Below, piece by piece: positions 21,550 through 32,380 of a stretch of 64,000 nt of DNA. The stretch is from assembly GCA_964035015.1 (NCBI GenBank), contig OZ036003.1, positions 3,354,031-3,418,030 of the forward strand. The letters are read 5' to 3'. The notes below the pieces were generated by a model that was not told the DNA's origin, ran no database searches, and saw only the letters and a program-made list of their open reading frames with translations. A program made the translations under genes and the position numbers. Source of the stretch: Corallium rubrum (Eukaryota > Cnidaria > Anthozoa > Scleralcyonacea > Coralliidae). Position 1 is the first letter of the stretch, and every line of letters starts with the position of its first letter.

Positions 21550-24500
21550 ATGGCAAAAAAGAAGAAGCTTATGGATTCTTTAGCTGAGGGGAAAGCCAAA
21601 CTTGACCTTGAAGTGAAGAATCGTCAACAACAGGTTCGCCGACTAAAGATAAAGGTAAGATTTCAGATTTCCGCATGACTTTAATAATCATGATATTTTA
21701 CAAATTGCATCATTGCATACTAAGCATAGTTATTCGTGGTTGTATAGAAATTGTATTGAATGTATAGTGTGCGATGTTGAAAGCAAAAACTAAAAAGAAA
21801 CTTGCTTACTGAACATTTTGCATGCACTTTCTGGCATCAGCTGTCAGGGTAGGCATTTAATTATTATCCCAGGCATATAATTACGATGAATCTCTGGTCA
21901 TGTTGCTTGCAACTGACATTTAGAGTTCTGTCCTTTAAATTACTTGCCGCTGCTGTGCTGGACCAAACAATGTTTGAGGCAGCACTGTTCAACTCGATTT
22001 TAAAAGGCAGTTACAGCCCGGTCATATTTATATGAGACATTGCAGGTCAGGTAAATTCGACCCCAGGGCATTAGTTAAGACATACTTAATTGTAGTTGTT
22101 TTGTTTTGAATGAAATGTCTTATGTAGTCGGGTCATAACATTTTCCGAACTTAGGTTTAAAATTTTCTAGACCCAGGACATCCCATAAATATTGACCAGT
22201 TTCTTAATGGGACATGTACCCTCATTTGCAACGTTACTGCATATAAAAACATACAACTAAATTTTTGGAGGGGGAAGGCTCCCCAACAAAATTATCAGTG
22301 GACTGTCAATTTCTTAAGTGTGCAATAATAAATGTTCAGTAGGCATATGGTATGGTATTCCTTCAATGTGTACTTCAATTATTTTAAGCCAACAGCACTT
22401 AAGGAAACCACAACAGATCTGCAGCGTGAAATATCTGTTGATGCTACCTCCAAATCAAACAAAACCAATGGTATGTTAGCAATGATTTTTTTAAATGTAC
22501 GTTATTACCTTTTTCCTATCCACAAGTGTGTTCAACCAGAATATTTAAAAGATTATATTCAGAAGAATGATAATCCCCGAGCCCAGGCGAAGGCCCGGAG
22601 TCCGGGTGAGGGTGCTAATCTCGACGTGTGTGGAGTCCACTTTACACGCGAGACGAAAAGCCGAAAGCAATTCTGAAACCTGTTTGTATATATGTTATCA
22701 AATCCACAACTTGCGCAGTTCGAATAGCAGGGTACTGGTAACTAACTTGTTAAATGATTTAAATTATTTAAATTTACGTCAGCAAATATATAATTTATAA
22801 GTTCGGTTGGATTACGAAATAGTTTTTCAACGATCATGACGAAAGAAATCTTTGCCAGAAAAAATGGTTTCAGCTAAAATGCTAAAATGTACATTAATAT
22901 TACTATGGAAAAAGACCAAAGAAAGAAGACTAACAAGAGATGTGGCAGCGAGAAAAAGACAACAATACCACTGGAAAAAGCCTAAAAATTAATACGATAA
23001 TGACCGAAAACGATGCCGACCGAAATGTAAAACTGAAAGAGGAAGGATGTGTCCTGAAACTGTTCAAAGCCGCTAAGGAATTTTGCTCTGGTGTATTCTA
23101 CATAACTCGAGAGGGAACAATGAAGAAATTTTGAAACAAACGGCTTTTTAGATCATGAAGAGAACTGAATGATGCCTTGTTATATTTAATTTAAGTTTAT
23201 GTGTCAACAATGAAAAAAAGTAAGAAACCGCGAACGAGAAAAACAATCCGAAAAGACTAGACTGAATTGCCAGTGTTTGTGGTGACAAAAGCAGAAGAAA
23301 GTTTAACGGTAGGAGATTCGTATTACTATTTGCCAGTTTTAGCTGAGTTAAATCGGAAGAAATCTTGAAAATGAAAATTAATATAAATAATATTTTGTCT
23401 AGAATTGTCTTTCAACGCTAGGACGTTGACATTGTGTCTTTTCTTGGCCATTGTTTATATATTATATATTTTTGAATGAAAATTTGTCATTTGCTTCATC
23501 TCGTTGTTTGTTTGTTTTTTAATATTGACTTTGCATGTTCTTTCGGTGTGTCAATACATGACTACAGATGAACCTTGCTAACTAATTTTCTGGGATGTTT
23601 TCTGATCTGTGTGTCATTTATAATACAACAAAAAACAGAAATTAGGGGGGGTAGGGGGTAGGGGGGGTTAAAAAATGCATATAAATCGGGCGAGGGGTTG
23701 TTGCGTTCATGTATTTCTAGTTAAGTTAAGAAATTAAACTATTCATGTAATTGCCATTATTTATATTTTGTTGTATGGTTTTGACAGTTATCCATACCAG
23801 ACCACCTACCACATTGGCAAATGATGGCATAACACCTGCAACATTAAAGCGAAGAAGAGCTGAGGCATTTGATATGGCTCTGAATATACATGGTGGAACA
23901 AAAAGCAATCAAAAACGAGCATTTGATGGACTATATGACACATTGTCAAAAAGGTGCAAAACAAGTACCATCAGCAATTATGTTTCGAATGACAGTAAAG
24001 TAGCCAACTATGTTATCGACAAAATCAGTAAGAAGGAAGTGATAACATTTGAAAATTCCGAAGCCAATACTTTAAGAAGCATTGCCACATATTACACTGC
24101 TGGTGTGATGGGCAAGAGGAAATATCAGGGAGTGAAGCTTGCCACAAGCACAAAGACGGCTGATAGCAAGAGAGGTGGCAACACAGCTATAAAATTCATG
24201 ACAGATTGTACTATTCCAAAGCTTCTTACCTATAATAAGCTTATGCATGAAATTAAGAAAATAGATATAGGTAAAGTTTACTCAATCAAAGAGCAACTTG
24301 CTGCTTACTTTGAAGATAAAGATGCAACAGGTTGCTTTCGAGACCTAAGGGAGTACTTGCCCAGGCTTGCACTGTTTTATCTTACCATGTGGAAAACCAA
24401 GAAAGGTACCCTGAAATGGTTTGGGGAGATTGAGGGAATCATTTTAGTAGCCTTTGGGGGTGATGGGTGTCCTTTTGGAAAAACAGAGACAGCCTGTTCA

Positions 24501-25917
24501 TTCCTTGTGAGCTTTTTAAATGGAGGAAAAAGGGTGGCACCCAGTAGCGACAACTTTTTAGTATTTGGGGATAATGTTGAGGAGACCTCGCTTGTTGTGA
24601 AAAAGTATGTGCAATATGTTTATAAACAAATTGCAGATTTAGAGGGGAAAGTATTTGAAATGTTGGGATTGCACATAACATTTCGTTTTGAAGAACTCCC
24701 CAACGATATGAAGATGCTGGCGATGCTTGCTGGTGAGCTCACCAATTCTGCCACTTATTTTTCAACTTTTGGCAATGTCAGTAGCAATGATTATACTGAC
24801 CTAAATGGTACTTATGGCCTTGACCCTAAGTCCAAATGGAAACCTTGGGTATTTGAGGAAAGAGAAAGAGTTGTCAAAAAGGTTGACTCTTTTAAGGCTA
24901 AGCTGAAAAAAAACATGTCGGCAAAAAATAAAAGAAGCAAGGTAACTGAATTTATTGCTCAAAATAAGAGCCGTCAAGAGTTTACCCCTCTTGTAGGTAA
25001 ACTAATTGAAAAAGCGCATGTGGAGCCACTGCACCTAAAAAAACAATGCCTGGGGTTACTTTTTTAAAGTATTGTTAAAAGAAGCACTAGCTAAATCGAA
25101 GATTTCAGTAACATGTAAAACGTTCGCTGAACTGCCTCAAGATAGTTGTTTGGTAAAACTTGTTAAGGCTCTACAACATGAAGTTCGCGTAGGACGTTTG
25201 GCCAAAAAAGTTCAAAAATGGTTTGACGAAACCCAAGGTAGGCAAAGTGATATGCATTATCGGTTTACAGGAAAAGAGTCGAGAGCATTTTGCCACCATT
25301 TTTCAAAACTGTTATCAATTTTGAAACTGCGAGGTGATAGTCAAAAACAAACACAGACAATTTTGGCACTTCACTATGTAGGACTTAGACTAAGAGATTG
25401 CTGCTCAATTATTAATAGATATGACACAAACCAAACAGAGATTGAGAAACTGAAAACATTGTCTCAGGAGTACTTCTGTGCAAATGCATTGTTTCTTCCC
25501 ACCTCGGTAAACCCAACCATTTGGACAATGGGGCATGTTGTACCCTTGCATGCTCAGGTCTATAATAAATACAAGCAAGGTCTCCTCACTGTAACCATGG
25601 AAGATAGAGAAGCAAAGCATTTAGTTTTGTTAAGGTTCAAGGCCAACACTACTTATCAGAATAGGTGGCATGAAATCTTTCGGCATGAATTTATCAAGGT
25701 GATTTGGTTGCCTGAGAAGCAGCAAAAACCTTGTCCTTATACTTCCAGCAAATGTGTCTATATTCCAAGTAGAGTATTTAGTGATAGCACATACTGCTAT
25801 TGTGGACTACAAAAAACTGACCATAGAGAACAGTCATGTAGCCTTTGCAGTGACAATCTCATGAAGCTTATTTGTCAAAGTGTGAAACAGGGAAAAATTG
25901 TAAAAGGCTTGGTTTAG
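21550..25917 (+). CDS. GREAKH-type multicopy cnidarian gene, three exons, one frameshift
   Basis: Exons: 21550-21654 (MAKKKKLMDSLAEGKAKLDL, donor AAAG/GTAAGA), 22389-22470 (donor AATG/GTATGT) and 23788-25917 (acceptor TTGACAG). Phases agree across both introns. The large exon has RADDF-like RRAEAFDMALNIHGGT, VMGKRKYQGVK, CPFGKTETACSFLVSF, then after the lesion VPLHAQVYNKYKQGL, MEDREAKHLVLLRF, RWHEIFRHEFIKVIWLPE and a C-terminal cysteine cluster (CYCG..CSLCSDNLM). I associate this pattern with a large, poorly characterised cnidarian family; a transposon origin is possible. An extra A in the A7 run at 25037-25043 shifts the frame; reading without it joins the two ORFs. Intron 2 carries the dispersed repeat at 22575-23721. 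Confidence 0.7.
22575..23721. mobile_element. Dispersed repeat, copy B, inserted in an intron
   Basis: The second copy of the 1.15-kb element at 828-1981, same orientation, with small indels (for example 10 bp shorter near the left end and a different G-run near the right). It sits within intron 2 (22471-23787) of the GREAKH-type gene and does not affect its splice sites. Confidence 0.85.
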
Positions 25918-26392
25918 ACAAGTTTAACTTGGCAGACTGTAAGATTTGCATTTTTGTATGTTATAGGATTTTTATCCTATATTTTAACTTATTTAATCTG
26001 TAATGATATTTATTGAGGTGTTCAGAACCTTTCCTTTTAATGTACAAATATTTTATTGGTTTCAAATGTGTAAAAATGTTAAACTTTTAAGAATATGTTA
26101 ATAAATATGTACTAAACTTGTTATGAAAATCTTATTTGTCAGTCACAGTTCACTTATGATTTTTACATTATTTGTCCACTATTTACACTATTTGTCCACT
26201 ATTTACACTATTTGTCCGTGAGTCACTCCAAATAACATCAATTTAAAGTACTAATACAGAGTACAATGCTGTGGAATCTCGTAAGTATCCCCCAATCTAC
26301 TTTCAAAATTAGTAACCTCTTTTTGAGGGTACATATACCTTCAGGTTGTTATTTTTAGTTGCGGAAGCGGTTACTTTCTGGTTTTCCCAGTA
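25918..26392. other. 3' flank with a short 20-mer tandem repeat
   Basis: Probable 3' UTR of the plus-strand gene, with AATAAA at 26100. At about 26163-26217 a 20-bp unit (CTATTTACACTATTTGTCCA) repeats almost three times. No ORF. Confidence 0.6.
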
Positions 26393-27413
26393 CAGTAGAA
26401 CTTGAGTTTTACGACCACCCCTGTTGCCTTGTAAAAGTGGTGGTAAATGACAGGAGGTCGTACATGGAAGGTAGTGATGTGACGTCATAGCAGCCATTTT
26501 GGCAGCGACGCAGCGCTTCTTTATATAAACATTGTTTCAAGGTTAGGAAAATGGCGATTTCTAAAGATTTACAAGGGAAATGGAAAAGCAAGAACATTTC
26601 AAAGAAGTGCAGTCTTGATTTATTAATGTTAGTATGGTTATTAAAAGAAAAGAAATTTGACATTTGTGCGTTTAATATCATTGGCTTTATAGAGTGATGT
26701 TCTCCATATCAAAATGGTGTCGTACTATCGGTTCACTTCAGTTTTTGCGCTGTGTTTTTATTACGTTTGATTCAATTTTTACGCTGGTTTGGTCTTGTTA
26801 AAAGCTCTTGCCTTTATTTACGATCTTCCAGTAGTATTTTTTAGATGTGAACACTGAGTTTTGTCACTTTCCTTTCCAAGTTAAAAAGCCGTTGTAAAAC
26901 CGTTGTAAAATATACAAACTTGTCGCGGTAACGTCAACGATCGTCAAGATCAACTTGTCTAAAGTTAACAAGTATTACTCATGGTTTCGAATTGTTCAGT
27001 CATTGTATTAACTCTCAAACATCAACTAAAAAGTATTTAACTCTGACAACAAAAATTCACACAGATTTTCATCAAATAATGCTCAAAAGAGAAGCAAAAC
27101 AAGTCTAAAATGCTGTAACACGGCAATTGGGCAACACTTCCGGTTTCAGGTTTTCGCATGTGGTCGCATTCGCGTTTGTTTACTACGAAAAAACGGGTAT
27201 TTCTTTAACGTATTTCGACAGTTTTATGTTGAGATGGTCGCTCATAGCAGGTAAATATCTTATTTGGGACACTAAAAAGTGGTCGCTGGTCGCGTTAGGC
27301 AGGTGGTCACACATTGGAGGTACATTTCTATTACAAATCGTCCGTGCCAGAAAAAGTGGTCGTAAACAGCAGGTGGTCGTTAAAAGGAGTGTCGTAAAAC
27401 TCAGGTTCTACTG
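26393..27413. mobile_element. pogo-like non-autonomous DNA element
   Basis: The ends CAGTAGAACTTGAGTTTTAC (26393) and its near-exact inverse ending CTACTG (27413) are flanked by TA on both sides, as expected for Tc1/mariner-superfamily pogo-like elements. Subterminal GGTGGTCGT motifs recur in both halves. No transposase is visible; the length of 1,021 bp and the content suggest a deletion derivative. Confidence 0.8.
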
Positions 27414-27924
27414 TAAGTGATAATGAAGGCAGCTACTTTCGAGATTCTATGGCATGGTGTATATTATGTAAAAGTAATATTTTTTCAGACCTGTTTACAA
27501 GCCAAATGCCAAAGAGTCAAAAGTATATATTTTTATTACATTATATGACTCTGCAGGGGAAATGAAATGGAAATTTTCCCAGAGTCATGCCCAGCACCAA
27601 CCAGGTCAATGAATTGGGTCAAGTTAGTTTAGTACTGGGTCGATGATTATAATATTATTACTTAAGTGCTGTATAAAGTATTTATGCATGCACCTGTCAA
27701 TGTTGATTGTCATTTTGGCCCAATGGTTGGGCAATTTATTATCATTATGATATTTGATACATTTGACAGATATTTATTGCCCGACACTGCCGACAGTTGA
27801 TGGAAAATTAGTATGAAAATCAAATGGCCAAAGGTCCCCACTCTGCTCTCTGGGGCTTAACATTGACATGTGCATACATTACTATTAGATCACAGATATA
27901 AATAGCTTCCACCTGCTTTATAGT
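27414..27924. other. Intergenic stretch
   Basis: No gene recognised. It is probably the 3' flank of the minus-strand ORF. Confidence 0.5.
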
Positions 27925-28623
27925 TTATTCATGAAATCCATATCCAAAATTATTCCAGCATCCATACTTGCATGCTACAGTTATTGTCTTTTTCTCGTTG
28001 TCAAATGAAATAATAAAAGGTCTGCCCTCGTCCACTAAAACTTTGGCACTAAATCCTTTCCGATTTCCTCTGTAACTCTTCTGAAACTCAGTGCTGATTT
28101 GACTTTTTGAAAGACCACAAAATTTAGACAGATCACGCAGAAGTCGATTCACATTCGTAAACTTCACCTTGTGTGTTTCTACTGAAACTCCAAATGCTGT
28201 GGAACTTCTTTTTATGGCATCTCGCATGTGCTCAAACACTTGTTCTGGTAGGTCACGTTTAAACTCAATACTCCACGGATTACGAGCTCGTGGATTAGCC
28301 AACATTCGTCTGTGTATTCCCTTTAACCAGCAAATGACTTCTGAAGAAATCATAGGCCAAACTGGAGTACTAGACCTCAGAACTTTTTCCATGCCGTCTA
28401 GTCCGGCTTCATGCTTTTGGTAAAGAAATCGTAACTCCTTCGCTTCCTCAAGAAAGCTGTAATAATTTGATAAGGAATCACGCAAACAGCTAAATTTACC
28501 CGCTGAAATGCTAATAACTTCGTCCAGGCTATAAAAAGGCCCTTCCTCCGTTTCGGATTCATCGTTTTCAAAAGAAACTTCGTCTAATACTTGTTCGACA
28601 GTTAAATATCTAGAGGAAGCCAT
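27925..28623 (-). CDS. Intact single-exon ORF, unknown protein of 232 residues
   Basis: ATG at 28623 (CTAGATATTTAAC context, MASSRYLTVEQVLDEVSFEN) to the stop at 27925 with no lesion. The N-terminus is acidic (NDESETEEGPFYSLDEV), followed by helical segments (SNYYSFLEEAKELRFLYQKH), a tryptophan-rich core (STPVWPMISSEVICWLKGIH) and a basic segment with repeated lysines and arginines ending in CKYGCWNNFGYGFHE. No signal peptide or membrane span. I do not recognise the family. It converges on the GREAKH-type gene and its promoter contains the right copy of the 18-bp inverted repeat, about 75 bp upstream. It is one of the few lesion-free frames here, so it may be recent or under constraint. It might be element-encoded. 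Confidence 0.6.
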   Translation of the reverse strand: MASSRYLTVEQVLDEVSFENDESETEEGPFYSLDEVISISAGKFSCLRDSLSNYYSFLEEAKELRFLYQKHEAGLDGMEKVLRSSTPVWPMISSEVICWLKGIHRRMLANPRARNPWSIEFKRDLPEQVFEHMRDAIKRSSTAFGVSVETHKVKFTNVNRLLRDLSKFCGLSKSQISTEFQKSYRGNRKGFSAKVLVDEGRPFIISFDNEKKTITVACKYGCWNNFGYGFHE

Positions 28624-28693
28624 ATTGTTTACTGCGAGAAACCGCTGCTTATATTTTTGGACGATTGCGGTACACAAATGAGCCTGTTTTGAT

Positions 28694-28711
28694 GACAGCT
28701 GACCCGGCGTG
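28694..28711. repeat. 18-bp inverted repeat, right copy
   Basis: GACAGCTGACCCGGCGTG is the exact inverse of 14521-14538. It is followed by a CCAATCA box at 28725, so it may be a promoter motif rather than a transposon end. Confidence 0.6.
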
Positions 28712-30304
28712 CCTTGTCAGGAACCAATCACAGCGCGTGATTTGGCCGGAAGTAACCTGTGCCATATAAAATAATATAAGGTGTTGGTATAAAGAATTCT
28801 ATGATCATCAACTAATTAAATATAGGAACCTAATTAAAATGCGGAAGGAAAACGGCTGTATGACAGGAGAAATATATGTTACTATTGTGAAAAGGCCAGC
28901 CCCAAAATGAGCCGTCATTTGCTGGGAGTGCACAAGAACGATAGGGAAGTCGTCGAAGCCTTGGCTTTTAAAAAAGATAAGAAAAAGAAGAACAAGATGT
29001 TAGAAAAAGTTATGTTGATGGGCAACTTTGCCCACAACCTGAAAGTGTTAGAAAAAAATGAAGGCGAGCTTAAGGTAGTATTCTTAAAAAAACGATGTCA
29101 TACAATGATTAGAATGTAATACGATCGTAATTTTTTTCTCTCGTGCAGTATCAGAGTATAATTGTGAACACTTTCGCTTTTAAGGTGGTAAGACGGCCAA
29201 CAAAGGATCAAAAATTTGATCCAATGGACTATTTGCCATGTTATCATTGCCATGGATTCGTCCAGAAGTCAGAGCTGTGGAGGCATATAAAAACCTGCCA
29301 GTTTTCGATGGACAAAGAAGTTGCGCAGAACCGCAACAAAAAGTTGCAATATAAGGGAAGATTACTTCTTGCTGCCAATCATTTCTCCGCTGGGAGCAGT
29401 AAGGAACTTTCAGAAGGAGTAATTTCTATCATGTCCGAAGACGACACACGTTAGTCGCAAGACGGGACCCTATTATTTTGATCTTCGGGTCCCACGTCTT
29501 AGAAAAGGTTGGCGTGAAAAAGGCCACGTATGTTTCCCAAAAGATGAGGGAGTTGGCGAGATTGCTCATTCAAGCAAGGAAAGAATCTAAGAATCCAACT
29601 ATGTCAATCAAGGATCTGCTGGCCCCAAACTATTTTGATTTGGTTGTATCGTCGGTTCGCTCACTTTGTGGGTACAAGGAAAGTGGCTATGACAAGCCTT
29701 CGACAGCTATGAGAATTGGATACACAATGAAAAAGGTAGTTTTTTTACATTTATATATATCAGACACTTTTACTTAGCAGTATAACAGGCACGACGGGAC
29801 TGGGAGACTCCCCCCACTTTTCTCTGGAATAACTTTCATTTATTGAGGTTATTGTGTACGGGCCTACGGCGTATTTTAAAAATAATTTGAAGATATCATA
29901 ATGAAAATAGGATGCTAAAGTAATAGGTTTAGTTTCTGTTACTAATTCGTTTGTATCTCTAAACGAAAATCGTCAAAGGAATTTCGGTACATTTACTATT
30001 GATGACTTTCAGTGATGAACAACATAATTTGGACGCTCTTAGGCATTTACTGTTGTAATAAGGTTTAATATTTAATAACTACACAAATTTTAAAACAAAA
30101 AGAATTGATGCTAACATAATCAGAGTTCTTGTTTTCTGAGTGATTAATGAAATTTAGAAGCGTTTTTAGCCATCTCAGAGGTATTGATTTTGAAAAATTC
30201 CCACCCCCGTTGTTAGCTGCCCCCCTCACTTCATATTCTGTTCTGCCATATAATGTCATACTTCGAACTCGTTTATGCTCAAACTATCTGAGCCCCATTA
30301 GATC

Positions 30305-30370
30305 GATGCATGCTTAAAACGCTTCACTGGTGATCATGCAGAAGGTTGTGTGTTCGAGTCCCGCTTACAT
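30305..30370 (+). repeat. tRNA-derived SINE-like fragment
   Basis: GGTTGTGTGTTCGAGTCCCGC contains a B-box-like TTCGAGTCC with a plausible T-arm. The upstream A box is weak. It lies in an intron of the decayed zinc-finger gene. Confidence 0.4.
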
Positions 30371-30415
30371 GGTAACTTAGAAATTTTTCTGAGTAAAATA
30401 GCCCGAAGAAGATAT

Positions 30416-30600
30416 CTGTTATTGAAAACATGTAAATCTGTTATTGAAAACATGTTATTGAAAACATGTAAATCTGTTATTGAAAACATGTTATTGAAAA
30501 CATGTAAATCTGTTATTGAAAACATGTTATTGAAAACATGTAAATCTGTTCTTGAAAACATGTTATTGAAAACATGTAAATCTGTTATTGAAAACATGTA
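30416..30600. repeat. 36-bp minisatellite
   Basis: About five units, each made of a 22-mer (TTATTGAAAACATGTAAATCTG) and a 14-mer (TTATTGAAAACATG). It generates spurious repetitive ORFs on both strands. Confidence 0.9.
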
Positions 30601-30629
30601 AATTAACAGTAACTGTATTATGAAAAATA

Positions 30630-30700
30630 CTGCATTTTTACAGTAAAATGTACGTACTTGTAATGTGAAGCTACCAGTACATTTTACTGTAAAAATGCAG
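30630..30700. repeat. MITE-like hairpin, 24-bp perfect arms
   Basis: CTGCATTTTTACAGTAAAAT plus GTAC (30630-30653) is exactly inverted at 30677-30700 with a 23-nt loop. Further TTTTACTGT motifs extend to about 30780. Confidence 0.88.
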
Positions 30701-31290
30701 CAATTTTTAAAATACAGTCTTTGCTATTTTGCAGCACTTGGCATCCAAGCCGCTAGTACGTTTTACTGTTAAAATAGCAGATATTCCAAACAGCGTAATT
30801 CTTATGCATATCTGAATTCCATATACGTCTCTTCTCTTAACAAGGTAGCTTTTGTCGTTCATGGAGAGGCGTTGAAGGGGAGAAACTACGATGGAAAAAA
30901 AGATGTTGATGATTATTTAGAACTTCACGAAATGTACTGGACTGACAAAGTATCCAGCCATGCGCTGAATACTTTGTCATTCCGAAAACACAATAAACCG
31001 GAATGGCTGCCCATCACCAGTGACTTGATGAAATTGAGGAAATTCCAAACTGAGAAGCTGCAAGAGTGTTATTGGCGACTCACCGTCATAGATTCGCCGG
31101 AGAATTGGAGAAATCTTGCCGAGATTTGCTTGTCACGCATGACGGTTTTCACAAAAGACGAGGTATGTTGAATCACGTACATTGTTTGAGAATTAATTTA
31201 TATAAATATTTACTAAGAATTAATGTGAGTAATTTGCTGTGACTGTACTAAGAATAAGCTAATATTAATCCGACAACTCCATTATTTGTT

Positions 31291-31429
31291 GTCTGTTCAG
31301 TTATAGGTACACAGAAGACGTCACAACGTGGAAAGAACATCAGTGACCCACTCGCCCCAGCAGCTTGTGGGCCACTTTTTTGTTCTTACCACGTTGTGAC
31401 GTCATCTGTGCATCTATAACTGAACAGAC
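31291..31429. repeat. MITE-like inverted repeat
   Basis: GTCTGTTCAGTTATAG at the left and CTATAACTGAACAGAC at the right are exact inverses. The inner ACGTCACAACGTGG and CCACGTTGTGACGT extend the pairing. Total 139 bp, intronic. Confidence 0.88.
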
Positions 31430-31439
31430 AGTGGCCATC

Positions 31440-32087
31440 TAGACAGCTACTGATCAACGTCTATAAGAATTTTGCTTATGTTTTTCAGAAATATCACAAC
31501 TTAGAGAGAAAACGAATAAAAAATCCTAGAAATTTGGAATAGCTATACTAATAAGTAGAGCAGTTTTCTTTAAAGACTTAAGATAATAATAAACAACAAT
31601 TGGAAAAGATTTTTTGGTATCAAGAATTATCGCGGTCCAAGAATTATCGTGTCATCTGCGAGAAATAGAGATCTTGATAATTCTTGATATAGAAAGGTCA
31701 AATTCAAAAATTGTTTTGTTATACATTCTGAGCTGAAAATACAGAAAGAATTTCTCCCGCTGCAAAAAAGGAAAATTCATAGACACTAAAATAATCTAAA
31801 AAGAGCAAGACGTTTGTTATGAGATGCATCAGCGGTCATCCTAAGAAAAATTGAAAACTGATCATTTTCAAATGTTTTGTGGGTTTGCATATCTAAGGCA
31901 TGCCCGCTAAAATTTAGGTCTCTAGAATGGCATTTTCCGCATTCTGGCAACACTTTTGAGCAATCAATTTTAAATTTAACAAATAGATTCCATTTTGCCG
32001 CAGACCCTATAATGCAAATAAGATGTGTTGTATTGTATGGTGCTACAGTGCAGTGATTTAGTTTTAAATCACCCACAACGCTTTAAA
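31440..32087. other. Intron of the decayed gene
   Basis: No exon or element recognised apart from a short inverted AAGAATTATCG motif near 31620-31690. Confidence 0.5.
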
Positions 32088-32380
32088 AAGGCCAGTATTA
32101 AACAAACGAACAGATATTTTTACTGATTTGTTTTAAATATCAACATTTTGTGAATAAAATCTACTAAGCTTGTTAATATAATGTTTTGTCTCGTGTTTTA
32201 TTCCTCGATGAATCCACTTGATACGATCCACTCGTCACAAATCGTATAAAGTCGACTCAACGAGGAATAAAACACGAGACAAGACATCATATTGACAAGG
32301 TAAGTAGATTTTATTCACAAAATGTTGATATTTAAGACAAATTCATACAAATCCATTCGTTTGTTTAATACAGGCTTATG
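32088..32380. repeat. Imperfect palindrome related to the 38890-40133 palindrome
   Basis: The arms share TTTTAAATATCAACATTTTG, TGAATAAAATCTACT and TGTCTCGTGTTTTATTCCTC in inverted orientation about a centre near 32235. The same motifs recur in the 1.24-kb palindrome, so both belong to one foldback family. Confidence 0.75.

Noticed and set aside
16452-25917. RAG1/RAG2-like (ProtoRAG) transposon
   Set aside because: The end motifs (PYLHILRDHIP, SEHLNKSIKAVEW) recalled RAG/Transib C-termini. However, the genes are divergent rather than convergent, no CACRGTG-type termini with a 5-bp GC-rich duplication were found, and no full catalytic core could be traced.
14521-28711. Firm call of a 14-kb transposon
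   Set aside because: Only an 18-bp inverted match supports it; no target duplication and no extended terminal similarity. Kept as a finding only.
30334-30601. Repetitive ORFs on both strands
   Set aside because: Products of the 36-bp minisatellite.
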